Shown here in pieces: positions 1 through 9,650 of a DNA stretch of 64,000 nt. The stretch is from assembly GCA_016210115.1 (NCBI GenBank), contig JACQUW010000363.1:1-64000 (forward strand). Reading direction: 5' to 3'. Positions within the stretch are counted from its first letter, which is position 1. Each line of letters starts with the position of its first letter. The DNA is from Deltaproteobacteria bacterium. GTDB taxonomy: Bacteria; Desulfobacterota; Binatia; UBA9968. The translations under genes were made by a program, and so were the position numbers. The notes under the pieces were generated by a model. That model was not told where the DNA came from. It did not search any database and saw nothing but the letters and a program-made list of their open reading frames with translations.

Positions 1-23
1 TCTCCCAGCTGAGCTACGGCCCC
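1..23 (-). tRNA. tRNA-Ala, 5' end only (cut by the window edge)
   Basis: Read on the minus strand, this stretch begins GGGGCCGTAGCTCAGCTGGG, the usual acceptor stem and D-arm of bacterial tRNA-Ala. Only the first 23 bases lie in the window; the anticodon lies outside it, so the isoacceptor cannot be given. Confidence 0.85.
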
Positions 24-508
24 ACTGCTATGGATTGAGGAAAGAAAGGGCTAGGCGATGAGCAAAAATCCCACCACACTCACGGCCCAGTCGCCTCTAC
101 TATCCTGAAACGGCGGCTGAAAGTCAACCCCAATCAGTTGAAGCCGGCGGCTTACGGGTGAAGGACGTTGGTGCAATCTAGCCATCGCCGCCTGGCCGGA
201 CAATTCACGGACAGGACAGAGAAAAGCTTCTGATATCTTGCGTTTGGAAGAAGCACTTGATGTGCGATCAAAGTCTCCTCGACCTTATCTTTTGGCAAGA
301 GGGGATTTTGGGAAAGTCACCTGTAGCCCAGAATTTGGACGGAAGCGTCGTTCCATTTGCCGCCTCCAGATGCCAAAGCAATCACGGTTTTTGGTCACTG
401 CCGAAACTGTTGTCATCGACAATCGCACTTACAGCATCATCGTGGACCGCACGAATCCCAACGAAACGAACCGACAGATATGGTTCCCAGGCTTAGTTAG
501 GGCCTGCT
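24..508. other. Intergenic stretch, no gene recognised
   Basis: No open frame here has a ribosome binding site together with a recognisable protein. The plus-strand frame starting near 238 runs on into the antisense of the amidohydrolase gene, so it is not called. No convincing hairpin plus T-run was seen. Confidence 0.5.
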
Positions 509-1507
509 TTAAAGTCTCAACAATCGCCTGGCGTTGCCCTCGAGAATCGCGTCCTTCTCCGCCTGAGGGCAATCTAACGCTTCGACTTTTTCCACCCCCA
601 TCCAATCTCCCAGAGTATAGGGATAATCGGTGCCCAGGAGGAGATGGTCGGCCCCCGCGATACGCCTCAGGTAATCGAGCGTATCAACGCGGTAGACGAG
701 GGTATCGAAGTAGAGGTTCTTCAGATAAGCGCTGGGAGGCGAGGAGGACTGGGCGGCGCGGGAGCCGCTGCGAACGGCAAAGCCGCGATCGAATCTTCCC
801 AGGTGATAAGGCAAGAAGCCGCCGCCGTGAAGAACACACAGCTTCAGTTTGGGAAATCTGTCGAAGACGCCACTATACGTCATATAGCCCAGGCAAAGCG
901 CGCTGTCCGCAGGGTTCCCGCAAATGAGACGGAGTCCATAGCCTTCCATGCGCTCTGATCCCGCGACATCCTCCGGATGCATTACAACAAGGACGTCGTG
1001 TTCCTCAGCGGCTTTCCAAAACGGATCGAACTCCTGGCTATTGTAATATTTACCGTTGACGTTCGAGCCGATATACGCGCCGCAGAATTTCAGTTCCTCG
1101 ACCGAACGACGCAATACCGCAGCGGCCCGCTCGGGATCCTGCAAAGGGACGGCTGCAAGAGCAACGAAGCGTCCCGGATGACTCTTCACAACTTCGAGCA
1201 AGCCCTCATTGTAAAGCCGGCACCACCGCTCTCCCTTTTCTGCTTCGAGCCGGTAACCGAGACTCGCCGTATGGGCAATCAGAGCACCTATGGCTATGCG
1301 GCCCTGCTCCATCGCCTGAAACCTGCGCTCCAAATCTGAGAGGTCGGCCTGAAGCGCGTAGCGCGGTCCGCCGGCAAACGACAGAGTTGTTTCGCCGTTC
1401 CTGTTCTCAGCGGCTTCGGCGCCGAGCGTCTTGCCGTGCTTTTTCACCTCCTCAACGAGACTGCTGGGAAAATAGTGGTGGTGGATATCGATGGCTTTGG
1501 CGCTCAT
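509..1507 (-). CDS. Amidohydrolase, ACMSD-like (amidohydrolase 2 family)
   Basis: A 332-residue cytoplasmic metal-dependent hydrolase or decarboxylase. The metal and catalytic residues are visible: a His cluster at residues 9-11 (IDIHHHYFP), His177 in VVMHPED, His227 in LHGGGF and Asp294 in LGTDYPY. This pattern and length fit the aminocarboxymuconate-semialdehyde decarboxylase/gamma-resorcylate decarboxylase group, which acts on carboxylated aromatic or semialdehyde substrates. It is the last gene of the minus-strand TTT transporter block, 39 bases after the TctA stop, so its substrate may be what the transporter imports. The exact reaction cannot be told from the sequence. Confidence 0.85.
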   Translation of the reverse strand: MSAKAIDIHHHYFPSSLVEEVKKHGKTLGAEAAENRNGETTLSFAGGPRYALQADLSDLERRFQAMEQGRIAIGALIAHTASLGYRLEAEKGERWCRLYNEGLLEVVKSHPGRFVALAAVPLQDPERAAAVLRRSVEELKFCGAYIGSNVNGKYYNSQEFDPFWKAAEEHDVLVVMHPEDVAGSERMEGYGLRLICGNPADSALCLGYMTYSGVFDRFPKLKLCVLHGGGFLPYHLGRFDRGFAVRSGSRAAQSSSPPSAYLKNLYFDTLVYRVDTLDYLRRIAGADHLLLGTDYPYTLGDWMGVEKVEALDCPQAEKDAILEGNARRLLRL

Positions 1508-1546
1508 ATGGGTCTTCAGTTTTTCTTGAGACTGGGTATCAGTCCA

Positions 1547-3046
1547 TCACATCGCGTCTTCCGGTCTCTCGTATCTCGCCCTGCCCCTTCTCTCCTTGAT
1601 GGTGGGATAGGCCACCACGAAGATCGTGAGGACGATCAGTGCGATGACGCTCGGGAAGAGCAGCCATTTAGCCCCGTAAGCCGCCGTAGAGATCCACAAA
1701 TAGTTCTCGGCAATTTTTCCAAGGATCAATCCCAGAACGAGAGGAGGTCTCGGCCATCCGTACAGGACCATAAAATAGCCCAACACACCGAAAATCAAAG
1801 TGGCGACAAGATCGGACAGGCTATTGTTGGCGGTGAACGATCCGATGAAGACAAAGAGCAGAAGGAAAGGAATCAGGAGTGAGCCGCGGATAAACGTAAG
1901 GGCAGCGAGCTGGTTCAAAATAAGAAAACAAAGTCCGGCAACGATCAGGTTTGCGATGATGAGGACCCAAACCATAGCGAACGTGACGTTCAGGTGCTGC
2001 TTGAGCATTTCAGGCCCCGGGTTGAGACCCACGATGAGCAGCGCTCCGAGTAGAAGCGCCATGCTGCCGCTCCCCGGAATGCCGAAGGCAACCGTGGGAA
2101 TCAGATCGCCCCCGCGGGTCGCGTTGTTCGCCGCTCCTGGACCGAGAACCCCCTCAACGGCTCCCTTTCCTGCCCGGCTTTTGTCTTTGAGACCCTGGAC
2201 CGCGTGACCATAAGAGATCCACTGCGCGACATTGGCTCCCAAAACCGGGAGCACCCCAAAATAGATTCCGATCAGGCTGCAGCGCATGACAAGCCAGAAA
2301 TGGCGAAATGTGTCTTTCACACCCTCCATCACCCCAACCAATTTCATCTTCGGAACTTCCGAGATGCTGGTTCCTCTGACAGCCAGGTCAACGATTTCCG
2401 GTATAGCAAATAGCCCCACGACCACCGGAATGATATCAAGGCGGTCCCACAGGTAAAGGCTCCCGAAGGTGTACCGGAGAGACCCTGTTTGAGGATCAAC
2501 CCCTATAGATGCGAGCATCAGCCCGACACCGCCGGCCAGGAGCCCTTTGATGAGAGAGGGTCCGGCAAGGGTACCGATGAACGTGACTCCCATAATCGCA
2601 ATGATGAAAAGCTCAGGAGAGCCGAATAGCAGGACCAACGGCCGCATTATAGGAATGGACAGCATCAGCGCCACGGCGCCCGCGATGGCGCCCACCACGG
2701 AGCTCATGATGGCCGCTCCAAGGGCCCTGCCGGCCTCGCCCTTTTTTGACATGGGGTAGCCATCGAGAATGAGCGCGGCAGAAGAACCCTCACCCGGGAT
2801 GCCAAAAAGAATTGACGTAATATCGCCGGTGGTGCCGGTGACGGCCAGCATCCCGAGAAGAAAGCAAAACGCCTCCACGGGTTGCTTGATCGTGTAGGAG
2901 AAGGGCAGCATCAAAGCCAGAGTGGCCAGCCCTCCGAGCCCGGGAAGGAGCCCGACAAAAAAACCGACGGCGATGCCAATCAGGAGATAGCCGAAGGCCG
3001 GCCATGCCAGCACCTGCCAAAAACCGCTCACAAATGCATCAATCAT
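1547..3046 (-). CDS. tctA: Tripartite tricarboxylate transporter large permease TctA
   Basis: A 499-residue polytopic inner-membrane protein, the large channel subunit of a TTT-family secondary transporter driven by an ion gradient. The two pseudo-symmetric family motifs are present: GLLPGLGG with LFGIPGEGSSAALILDGYP in the N-terminal half, and TVAFGIPGSGSMALLLGA in the second half. The length is normal. The start at 3046 follows a purine-rich GAGGATGAGGT. It is the only TctA in the window and must serve, or be shared by, the seven Bug-type receptors upstream in the same block; TctB is at the far end near 13.3 kb. Confidence 0.95.
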   Translation of the reverse strand: MIDAFVSGFWQVLAWPAFGYLLIGIAVGFFVGLLPGLGGLATLALMLPFSYTIKQPVEAFCFLLGMLAVTGTTGDITSILFGIPGEGSSAALILDGYPMSKKGEAGRALGAAIMSSVVGAIAGAVALMLSIPIMRPLVLLFGSPELFIIAIMGVTFIGTLAGPSLIKGLLAGGVGLMLASIGVDPQTGSLRYTFGSLYLWDRLDIIPVVVGLFAIPEIVDLAVRGTSISEVPKMKLVGVMEGVKDTFRHFWLVMRCSLIGIYFGVLPVLGANVAQWISYGHAVQGLKDKSRAGKGAVEGVLGPGAANNATRGGDLIPTVAFGIPGSGSMALLLGALLIVGLNPGPEMLKQHLNVTFAMVWVLIIANLIVAGLCFLILNQLAALTFIRGSLLIPFLLLFVFIGSFTANNSLSDLVATLIFGVLGYFMVLYGWPRPPLVLGLILGKIAENYLWISTAAYGAKWLLFPSVIALIVLTIFVVAYPTIKERRGRARYERPEDAM

Positions 3047-3175
3047 ACCTCATCCTCTACCCAAATTCGTGCTACGGGTTTATCTTATCTCGTTCACTCC
3101 GTCAATCATTTTGCTGATCCCGATGAGAGGCGCTCGCGGAATATGATTGTCTGAAGACATGGATGAAGATTCCCT

Positions 3176-4261
3176 CTATTCTCCCAGGACCTTTTTCATC
3201 CGCTCGACGACTTCGCGAGGATGCCCCACGACCTCTTTTGCCAAAGCTTCCAGTTCATCGCCGCTACCGGGCTCCGCCTCCAGTTTCTTCTTAGTCGTTT
3301 CCGTAACGAATTGCGGGTCGCGGACGGTTTTCATAAACGCTTCCCTCAGAAGCTTCAAGCGGTCCGGAGGAAGGCCGGGAGGAGCTACTAAGGGACGGCC
3401 GAAATTACCGGAGGCCAGGATTACCGAGAGGAGGCGGCGGCCGGACTCGGGCGTTTTATATTCGTCCATAAGCTCGTAAATCGTTGGAACGTCCGGCAAC
3501 CTGGGATCTCGTTTGCGCCCGGTCTGAAGGAGCACCCGGACGAGATCTCGCTTGCGCCAGCTTTGGAAAGGCTCGCGGGAAAGGAAAGTGGGAATGCTCA
3601 GAGCCCTGCATTGAACCTCTCCTCTTTCGAGGGCCAGATCCTGCTCTCCTCCGCCCTTGTAACCTACGACGATCTTGAACTTTGCTCCTATCGTCTCTTC
3701 CAAGAGCCTGGGAACGAAATAGCCGCTCGAACCCGTGCCGGTGGCCGAGCATCTCGGAGGGTCTTGTGCTTTGCGAACGTCTTCAATCGACTTGTAAGGA
3801 GAATCAGACCGCATGTAAAGGAGCCAGGTGGTTTTCTCGGGTGAGCCGATCCAGCTAAACTTCCCCCAATCGAACTGAATATCCGGGCGTCCGGTAAGCT
3901 GATCGAGGTAGAGAGGGCCGCCAATTCCGCCCCAAGTGAGTCCGTCCGGCTTGGCTACTGCGTAAACATAATTAGCTGAAATCAGACCGCCGGCTCCCGG
4001 CATGTTCTGCACAATAAAGTCAGGGTTCCCTGGTAAGTGTCTTCCCATGTGGTTTGCCACGATACGCGCCCATCTGTCGTAGCCATCGCCGGCCAGGAAG
4101 CCTACGACGATTCGAATTGTCTTTCCCTGGTAGAATGGAGTCTGGGACCAGGCGCCCTGACTCCACAAGAGGACCGTCGCCAAAATCGCTACGACCTGCT
4201 TGATGGAGATCGAGCGGAGGCCCACGAATTTGAAACCATAGCCGTCCACTGAAGTTGTCAT
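3176..4261 (-). CDS. Bug-type (TctC) periplasmic solute-binding protein, copy 1
   Basis: A 361-residue receptor for a TTT transporter. A hydrophobic signal sequence lies near residues 20-40 and ends SQGAWSQ. The mature part has the phosphate/carboxylate-loop region KTIRIVVGFLAGDGYDRWAR and the subfamily signature VQNMPGAGG. Two Cys sit in PPRCSATG and GEVQCRA, conserved in all seven copies here. The start overlaps the stop of the upstream receptor by four bases (ATGA), which implies translational coupling. The ligand, expected to be an organic acid, cannot be deduced. Confidence 0.9.
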   Translation of the reverse strand: MTTSVDGYGFKFVGLRSISIKQVVAILATVLLWSQGAWSQTPFYQGKTIRIVVGFLAGDGYDRWARIVANHMGRHLPGNPDFIVQNMPGAGGLISANYVYAVAKPDGLTWGGIGGPLYLDQLTGRPDIQFDWGKFSWIGSPEKTTWLLYMRSDSPYKSIEDVRKAQDPPRCSATGTGSSGYFVPRLLEETIGAKFKIVVGYKGGGEQDLALERGEVQCRALSIPTFLSREPFQSWRKRDLVRVLLQTGRKRDPRLPDVPTIYELMDEYKTPESGRRLLSVILASGNFGRPLVAPPGLPPDRLKLLREAFMKTVRDPQFVTETTKKKLEAEPGSGDELEALAKEVVGHPREVVERMKKVLGE

Positions 4262-5289
4262 TGTCCCATGATCCTTTTCACGCGGGCGATCACATCGGCG
4301 GGATGATCCAATACTTTGTGAGCCAGCTGTTGCAATTCCTCTCCGCTTACGGGGTCTACTTCCATCTTACTTTTTTGCGCTTCGGCCAGGAGCTCCGGAT
4401 CTTTGATGGCTGCGCTGAAGCCGGCGCGCAAAATCTTGGCTTGTTCAGCCGTCGTTCCAGGCGCGGCCATAATCGGCCGCCCGAAATCCTCGGACGCAAG
4501 GATCACCTCGGCGATGCGCCGGCTGAATTCCGGAACTTTTTCCTTCTCGAAGACCTCCCAGATCGTAGGCGTGTCGGGAATTTTCGGGTGCCGCTGTTTG
4601 GCGGTGTAAAGCAAAGCGCGGACAAACTTGTTTTTCTGCCAAGTCAGGAAAGGCTCGCGGCCGAAAAATGGAGAAGCGGTCATGCCGCGACACTGCACCT
4701 CTCCTCTCTCAACTCCAATATCGATTTCAGAGCCGCCCTGATAACCGAGAACCGTGTGAATCTTCAGCGGCGGAAGCGTCTCCTCGAGCAGCCGGGCAAG
4801 AATGTAGTCGGAACTCGCGGTGCCGGTCGAGCCGCACCGGGGTGGCTGCTTGGCCCGCCGGATATCTGCGATGGATTTGAACGGAGCGTCGGAGCGCATG
4901 TAGAAGAGTATCGGCTCCCGAACCGGGGACCCGATCCAGACGAACTTGCGAAGATCGAACTTTACCTCCGGCCTGCCCACGAGCTGGTCCAGGTAGAGGC
5001 CGGGATTTGGCATGCCGAGGGTCAGGCCGTCCGCTTTCGCCACCGCGTATACATAATTGGAGGCGACAATTGATCCGGCGCCGGGCATATTCTGCACTAT
5101 GATCTCGGGGTTGCCGGGGATGTGCTTCGGCATGTAACGAGCGAGCAGGCGAGCCCAGCGGTCAAAAAAACCTCCGGCGGTGTTTCCCACAACAAAGCGG
5201 ATCGTCTTTCCCTGGTAATAAGGGGTTTGCGCTCGAAGATCAGAGGTGCATGCCAGCAATAGCGCTAAACCAAGCAGTATCGGTTTCAT
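4258..5289 (-). CDS. Bug-type (TctC) periplasmic solute-binding protein, copy 2
   Basis: A 343-residue exported receptor with a short signal peptide (MKPILLGLALLLACTSDLRA). The mature protein carries FVVGNTAGGFFDRWAR, HIPGNPEIIVQNMPGAGS and the Cys pair in PPRCGSTG and GEVQCRG. The start follows GGGAGGCGGAT. It is coupled to copy 1 by a four-base overlap. The loop reads NTAGGFFDRW where other copies have GGGYD-like residues, so ligand contacts may differ. It lies just downstream of the interrupted amidohydrolase gene, across a repeat-bearing gap. Confidence 0.9.
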   Translation of the reverse strand: MKPILLGLALLLACTSDLRAQTPYYQGKTIRFVVGNTAGGFFDRWARLLARYMPKHIPGNPEIIVQNMPGAGSIVASNYVYAVAKADGLTLGMPNPGLYLDQLVGRPEVKFDLRKFVWIGSPVREPILFYMRSDAPFKSIADIRRAKQPPRCGSTGTASSDYILARLLEETLPPLKIHTVLGYQGGSEIDIGVERGEVQCRGMTASPFFGREPFLTWQKNKFVRALLYTAKQRHPKIPDTPTIWEVFEKEKVPEFSRRIAEVILASEDFGRPIMAAPGTTAEQAKILRAGFSAAIKDPELLAEAQKSKMEVDPVSGEELQQLAHKVLDHPADVIARVKRIMGQ

Positions 5290-5378
5290 ATCCGCCTCCC
5301 TTCACAGCCGCTGTTTTTTTTCGGAGAATCCTTCTCTAACCCCGTCGCCATGGCAAAAGCAATAATTATTACTCACCC

Positions 5379-5482
5379 TGTCCTTAATCCCTCTCGTGAA
5401 GGGAGGGGAGATTTCTTAGATTTCTTCTCCCTTGCGGGAGAAAGCCTGCCCTGGGCATGTCGAAGGGGCGACGGTGAGGGCT
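5379..5482. repeat. Intergenic CCCTCTC/GGGAGAG-type palindromic repeat
   Basis: The gap between the broken amidohydrolase and Bug copy 2 holds interleaved inverted stretches: CCCTCTCGTGAAGGGAGGGG, then CTCCCTTGCGGGAGAAAG. Similar short palindromes occur at 20455-20494 and 51113-51146. They look like members of one dispersed family able to form hairpins in RNA. Confidence 0.55.
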
Positions 5483-5506
5483 ATCTAAAGTTTTATATAA
5501 TGCTCG

Positions 5507-7171
5507 CTAGACGCAGAGTTCCTGGCGCGTCACTTTACCGGGAAAAACGTCCAGGCACTCCTGGTTCCGTACGACGATCTGCCCGTTGGCGACAACCGCC
5601 TCAATTCCCGGAGGATGCTTTCGGACCTCGTTTTCATCCAGTTAGGCCGGAAGGCGATGGCTGACCAGGTCGTCTATCCTATCAGCATCGAAAATCGTGA
5701 TATCAGCCGGCATTCCAACTTTAAGATTTCCACGGTTGAGCCTGAGCTTCGCAGCGGGAAATCCGGTCACTTTCCAGACCGCCTGCTCAAGGCTAAAGAG
5801 TTTTTTCTCGCGGCACCAGTAGCTTAAGATGCGGGCGGGCGCCCCGTGCCAGAAAAAACGATCCAGGTGCGCGCCCGCATCCGTGCCGATGAGGCCGTGT
5901 GGGCTCTTGATCATGTCGGCGAGAATTTCGAGATGGCCGTTGGCGAAGCCGTTCAGGAGCAGACCCGATCGCAAATCGTCCCCGATCCATGTATCCAACA
6001 GAGCGTCGATCGCCGCTTTGCCCGTAAGCCGGGAGATCTCCACCACGTTTTTTCCCTCGACGGATTTAAGCGCGGGATTTTCTACTCGCTCGAAGACCAC
6101 GTTCTGCCATCCCAACCATTCGGAATACTCCGGCCGGCCTGCGCCCCGGCTTCTCTCGCTCTCCAGTTTCGACCTGACCTCTTTATCCCGCAGAGCCACC
6201 GCTAGAGTTTGACAATCTCTTTTAATCGATTCCCACGTGGGCAAGCCATTAAAGATAAAGCAATCAGTAATTCCAAAGCGGCGAATATGTTGGTAAGGGA
6301 TGACGACTCCGTTGATTTCCTTTCCGCTCTTGCTCGATTCTTCCATGTAAGCAATCGCGCTCGGCCCGAGATCCTTCTCTCCGGGCCTCAGTCGAAACTC
6401 ATTGCCGATCATCAAAGTCCGGACCCGTTCCACCAGGTCCGGAAAACCGCTCTCCGGCTTCAGCAGATTGCTGAAGCCGTTGAACTGAAAGCAACCGCCG
6501 TACTCGGCGGCGAGATTTGCCAGCTCGACGATTTCATCCTGATTGGCAAAGGTGCTGGGCGTTCCGGCATGCACGGCAGGGCCACCGCGCGGGCTGGAGG
6601 AAAAACCGATCGCTCCCGCCTCAAGACCTTCGCGAACCATATTTTTCATGGCTGCCAGTTCATCGGGCTGCGCCTCTCGCTGATAAGCCGCCTCCCCCAT
6701 GACCGCCAGCCGCACGGGAGAATGGGGCATCAGCGCGGCAACGTTAATCCCGACCCTCCCGCGAAGGTAGCCGAGATACTCGGGGAAGGTCCTCCATTCC
6801 CATGCCTTTTCATCGATGTAATTGTCCAATACGCGCGCCAGATAGGCGACGAGAACCTTCAAAGCCTCGGGATTGGAAGGCACGGGGGCGCAAGAGGCTC
6901 CGCAGTCGCCGATCACAACCGTGGTGACGCCGTAGTTCACGACGGGGTTTCCGTGGGGATAGAGAACCAGAAAGAGATCCAGGTGAGTGTGAGAATCGAT
7001 AAAACCGGGCGCCACGATTTTCCCGCGGGCATCGATCTCTTTCCTTCCGGAGGCTATGTTTTTTCCAATGACAGCTATCTTTTCCCCTTCCACCCCCACG
7101 TCGGCCTCATACCCCGGCGCTCCAGACCCATCGATCAGAAGTCCGTTTCGAACAACCAGATCAAATGACAT
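5507..7171 (-). pseudogene. N-acyl-D-amino-acid deacylase-type amidohydrolase with in-frame stop
   Basis: The intact part (509 residues, 5642-7171) is a D-aminoacylase/dihydroorotase-like amidohydrolase, with the metal-binding HTH motif in FIDSHTHLD near residues 56-64 and a C-terminal metal-hydrolase tail. A TAA at 5642-5644 interrupts it. The same frame then continues for 44 more codons to TAG at 5507-5509, and that tail (KHPPGIEAVVANGQIVVRNQ) is the normal last segment of the family. So the coding frame has been cut by a nonsense change near the C-terminus, or the base call is wrong. Translation starts at 7171 after AAGGAG. The truncated product might still fold. It sits amid TTT receptors, which suggests the imported ligand is an acylated compound. 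Confidence 0.75.
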
Positions 7172-7233
7172 AGATAACTCCTTATCTCTGCATCAGGGTT
7201 GCTCTCAGGCTACATTGGGGTCTTACTCATTGC

Positions 7234-8319
7234 CTACTCGCCCAAGAGCTTTTTCATCCGCTCGACGACAGCCGGTGGCGAGGCGATGACTTCTTTGGAG
7301 AGAGACTCCAGTTCCTGACCGTGTGTAGGATCAATGTCGAGCTTTCTCTTCTTTGCCTCTTCCAGCAGTGCAGGATCTTTGATTGCTTTGTCGAACGCAT
7401 CCCGCAGAATCTTAACCCGATCGGCAGGAGCTCCCGGAGGGGTGACGATCGGACGGCCAAAATCACCGGCAGCCAGAATTACTTTCGCCAGGCGTTTCGC
7501 ATCCTCCGGCGTCTTGTACTTCTCCATGAGCTCGTAGATGGTCGGAACATCTTTGAGTCTTTCGTCCCGCCGGCTGCCTGTTTGGACCAGAACTCGGACG
7601 AATCCTCTTTTACGCCAGGAGATGAAAGGCTCGCGAGCAAAGTAGGCGCTGATCGTAAACGCGCGGCACTGGACCTCGCCTCTCTCCACCGCCAGATCGA
7701 TATCCTGTCCGGCCACATAGCCCGAGACGATCTCAAACTTGGTGCCGAGAGTCTCTTCTAGAAGCTTGGGCATGTAATAACCTGTGGAAGTGACTCCTGT
7801 AGCCCCACACTTGGGCGGGGTGGACGCATTCCGGACGTCGTCCATGCTTTTGTAGGGGGTGTCGGCCCGCATGTAAAGCACGTGGTTTGACGTAACGGTG
7901 CTCCCGATCCAGCCGAACTTCGTCCAGTCAAATTTTACCTCCGGCCGTTTCGTCAACTGCTGAAAATAAAGCGCCGGATAAATCGCGCCCAACGTCAGTC
8001 CATCCGGTTTGGCGACATTGTAAACGTGATTCGCGGTGATTAGAGATGCCGCCCCCGGCATGTTCTGAGCGATCGTGTTCGGATTTCCCGGGATATGCCT
8101 CGCCATATGCCCGGTGATAAGTCGCGCGTACAGGTCGTAAGCATCGCCGGCTTTGGTGCCCACGACGACCGTAATGGTCTTCCCTTCGTAAAAAGGTGCC
8201 TGGGCCTCCACCGGCGGAACAAAAAAAGGCACGAACCCGCACAGCGATAGAAAGAGAAATGCCTTGAGAGTTACGCGCATCATATTCTTAGCTCGCGAAC
8301 TTTTGAAATGTACAAGCAT
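7234..8319 (-). CDS. Bug-type (TctC) periplasmic solute-binding protein, copy 3
   Basis: A 361-residue receptor. TAGGAGGATTT places the start at 8319, nine bases after the stop of the upstream copy, giving a basic N-terminal extension before the signal sequence (FLFLSLCGFVPFFVPPVEA). Key parts: VVVGTKAGDAYDLYARL, HIPGNPNTIAQNMPGAAS and the Cys pair in PPKCGATG and GEVQCRA. The usual PGAG has become PGAA. The C-terminal tail ERMKKLLGE is shared with copy 1. It forms a tight unit with copy 4. Confidence 0.9.
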   Translation of the reverse strand: MLVHFKSSRAKNMMRVTLKAFLFLSLCGFVPFFVPPVEAQAPFYEGKTITVVVGTKAGDAYDLYARLITGHMARHIPGNPNTIAQNMPGAASLITANHVYNVAKPDGLTLGAIYPALYFQQLTKRPEVKFDWTKFGWIGSTVTSNHVLYMRADTPYKSMDDVRNASTPPKCGATGVTSTGYYMPKLLEETLGTKFEIVSGYVAGQDIDLAVERGEVQCRAFTISAYFAREPFISWRKRGFVRVLVQTGSRRDERLKDVPTIYELMEKYKTPEDAKRLAKVILAAGDFGRPIVTPPGAPADRVKILRDAFDKAIKDPALLEEAKKRKLDIDPTHGQELESLSKEVIASPPAVVERMKKLLGE

Positions 8320-8327
8320 AAATCCTC

Positions 8328-9371
8328 CTATTTCAGCAGTTTTTTCATTCGTTCAATGACTTCCGGGGGTTGTGACATCGCCTCTTTGACAATCGATTCG
8401 AGCTCTTCACCGGATTTCGGATTCAGCTCGTAATTTCTTTTCTTAATCTCATCCAAGAACTGGGGATCGTTCATGGTCTTTTTGAAGGCCTCCCGCAGAA
8501 TCTTTACCCGATCCGCTGGAATGCCGGGGGTCGCCAGCATCGGACGGCCAAGCGCGCCCCCTGCGAGGATAACGGAGGCCAGCCGGCGGGCTGATTCCGA
8601 GGTTTTGTAGCGATCCATGAGTTCATAGATCGTGGGCGTGTCTGGCAGTCGGGGATCTTTCTTCCGGCCCGTTTGAATAATGTTGCGAACAAACGCTTTC
8701 TTCCGCCATGTGTGGTAGGGCTCGCGGGAAAAAAAGGCCTCAATGGTGAAGGCGCGGCAGTGCAACTCTCCTCTTTCTACGGCGAGATCGATGTCCGGGC
8801 CGCCCGGATAACCCGTGACAAGCCTGAACTTCGTTCCCAGCGTCTCTTCGAAAAGCTTCGGAAGATAATAGGCCGTGTCGGCTGTCGATTGGGACCCGCA
8901 TCTCGGCGGCTCGCTTGCCTTGCGGACATCGTCGATCGTTTTGTATGGGCTGTCGGCGCGCATGTACATTTGATGCTCGCCCTCAACCGGCGAACCGATC
9001 CACACAAACTTTGCCCAGTCATATTGAACCTCTTTGCGCCCGATAAGCTGATCGAAATAAAGCGTGGGAACAATAGATCCGATCACCGTCAAACCATCGG
9101 GCTTCGCGACATTATAAACGTAGTTGGCCGCGATTTTGTGACCCGCGCCCGGCATGTTCTGCGCAACCAGCTCCGGGTTGCCCGGGATGTGCTTCCCGAT
9201 ATGGGCGGCAATGAGCCGTGACCACTGGTCATAGAGGGCGCCCGGCGTAGTTCCCACGATGACCTTGATGGTTTTTCCTTTGTAAAAGGGCTCAGATTGA
9301 GCTTGGAGGCTGGAGGCGAAACAGAGTGTCCATGCCAGGAAGGCCAAGAATCCTGAAAAGGCTTTTGTCAT
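8328..9371 (-). CDS. Bug-type (TctC) periplasmic solute-binding protein, copy 4
   Basis: A 347-residue receptor. The start is set at 9371 (MTKAFSGF) because AAAGGAGAAGGTA lies just before it; a longer frame to 9422 exists but has no better site. The signal sequence ends ASSLQAQ. The mature part has VIVGTTPGALYDQWSRL and HIPGNPELVAQNMPGAGH, with Cys in PPRCGSQS and GELHCRA. The binding loop TTPGALYDQW differs clearly from copies 1-3, which suggests a different ligand. Confidence 0.9.
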   Translation of the reverse strand: MTKAFSGFLAFLAWTLCFASSLQAQSEPFYKGKTIKVIVGTTPGALYDQWSRLIAAHIGKHIPGNPELVAQNMPGAGHKIAANYVYNVAKPDGLTVIGSIVPTLYFDQLIGRKEVQYDWAKFVWIGSPVEGEHQMYMRADSPYKTIDDVRKASEPPRCGSQSTADTAYYLPKLFEETLGTKFRLVTGYPGGPDIDLAVERGELHCRAFTIEAFFSREPYHTWRKKAFVRNIIQTGRKKDPRLPDTPTIYELMDRYKTSESARRLASVILAGGALGRPMLATPGIPADRVKILREAFKKTMNDPQFLDEIKKRNYELNPKSGEELESIVKEAMSQPPEVIERMKKLLK

Positions 9372-9583
9372 TACCTTCTCCTTTCCTCGAAAGCGCTCAC
9401 CTTGGGGGCAAGCAACCGGCAACGGATCAGGATTGAGTCGAAACTGAGGCGTGATTTCAAATCCTCAGCACTCTTCTTCTGTCTCAAGGGTGGATCAATT
9501 TTATAGAGATTGCACCAGGTGTCAAACCTGGTTCCCAAAAATCTTTCAGGCATTCAGATCTGAGAGATTTGTCAATGCATGCT

Positions 9584-9638
9584 CCGTCCGGTCCTTGCTC
9601 ATGGTCCGGACGAAGCTTGTCGAAGTGTAGACGGACGG
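9584..9638. repeat. Intergenic inverted repeat (CCGTCCG/CGGACGG)
   Basis: Perfect seven-base arms bracket an inner CTTGTCGAAG-containing segment (GGACGAAGCTTGTCGAAG). The core resembles the sequence at 29437-29535, so this is probably one member of a dispersed intergenic family. It separates copies 4 and 5 of the receptor array. Confidence 0.45.
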
Positions 9639-9650
9639 GTTTCACCGAAG

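Noticed and set aside
238-927. 229-codon plus-strand open frame near the left edge
   Set aside because: Its second half is antisense to the amidohydrolase gene, the first half matches nothing recognised, and there is no Shine-Dalgarno site.
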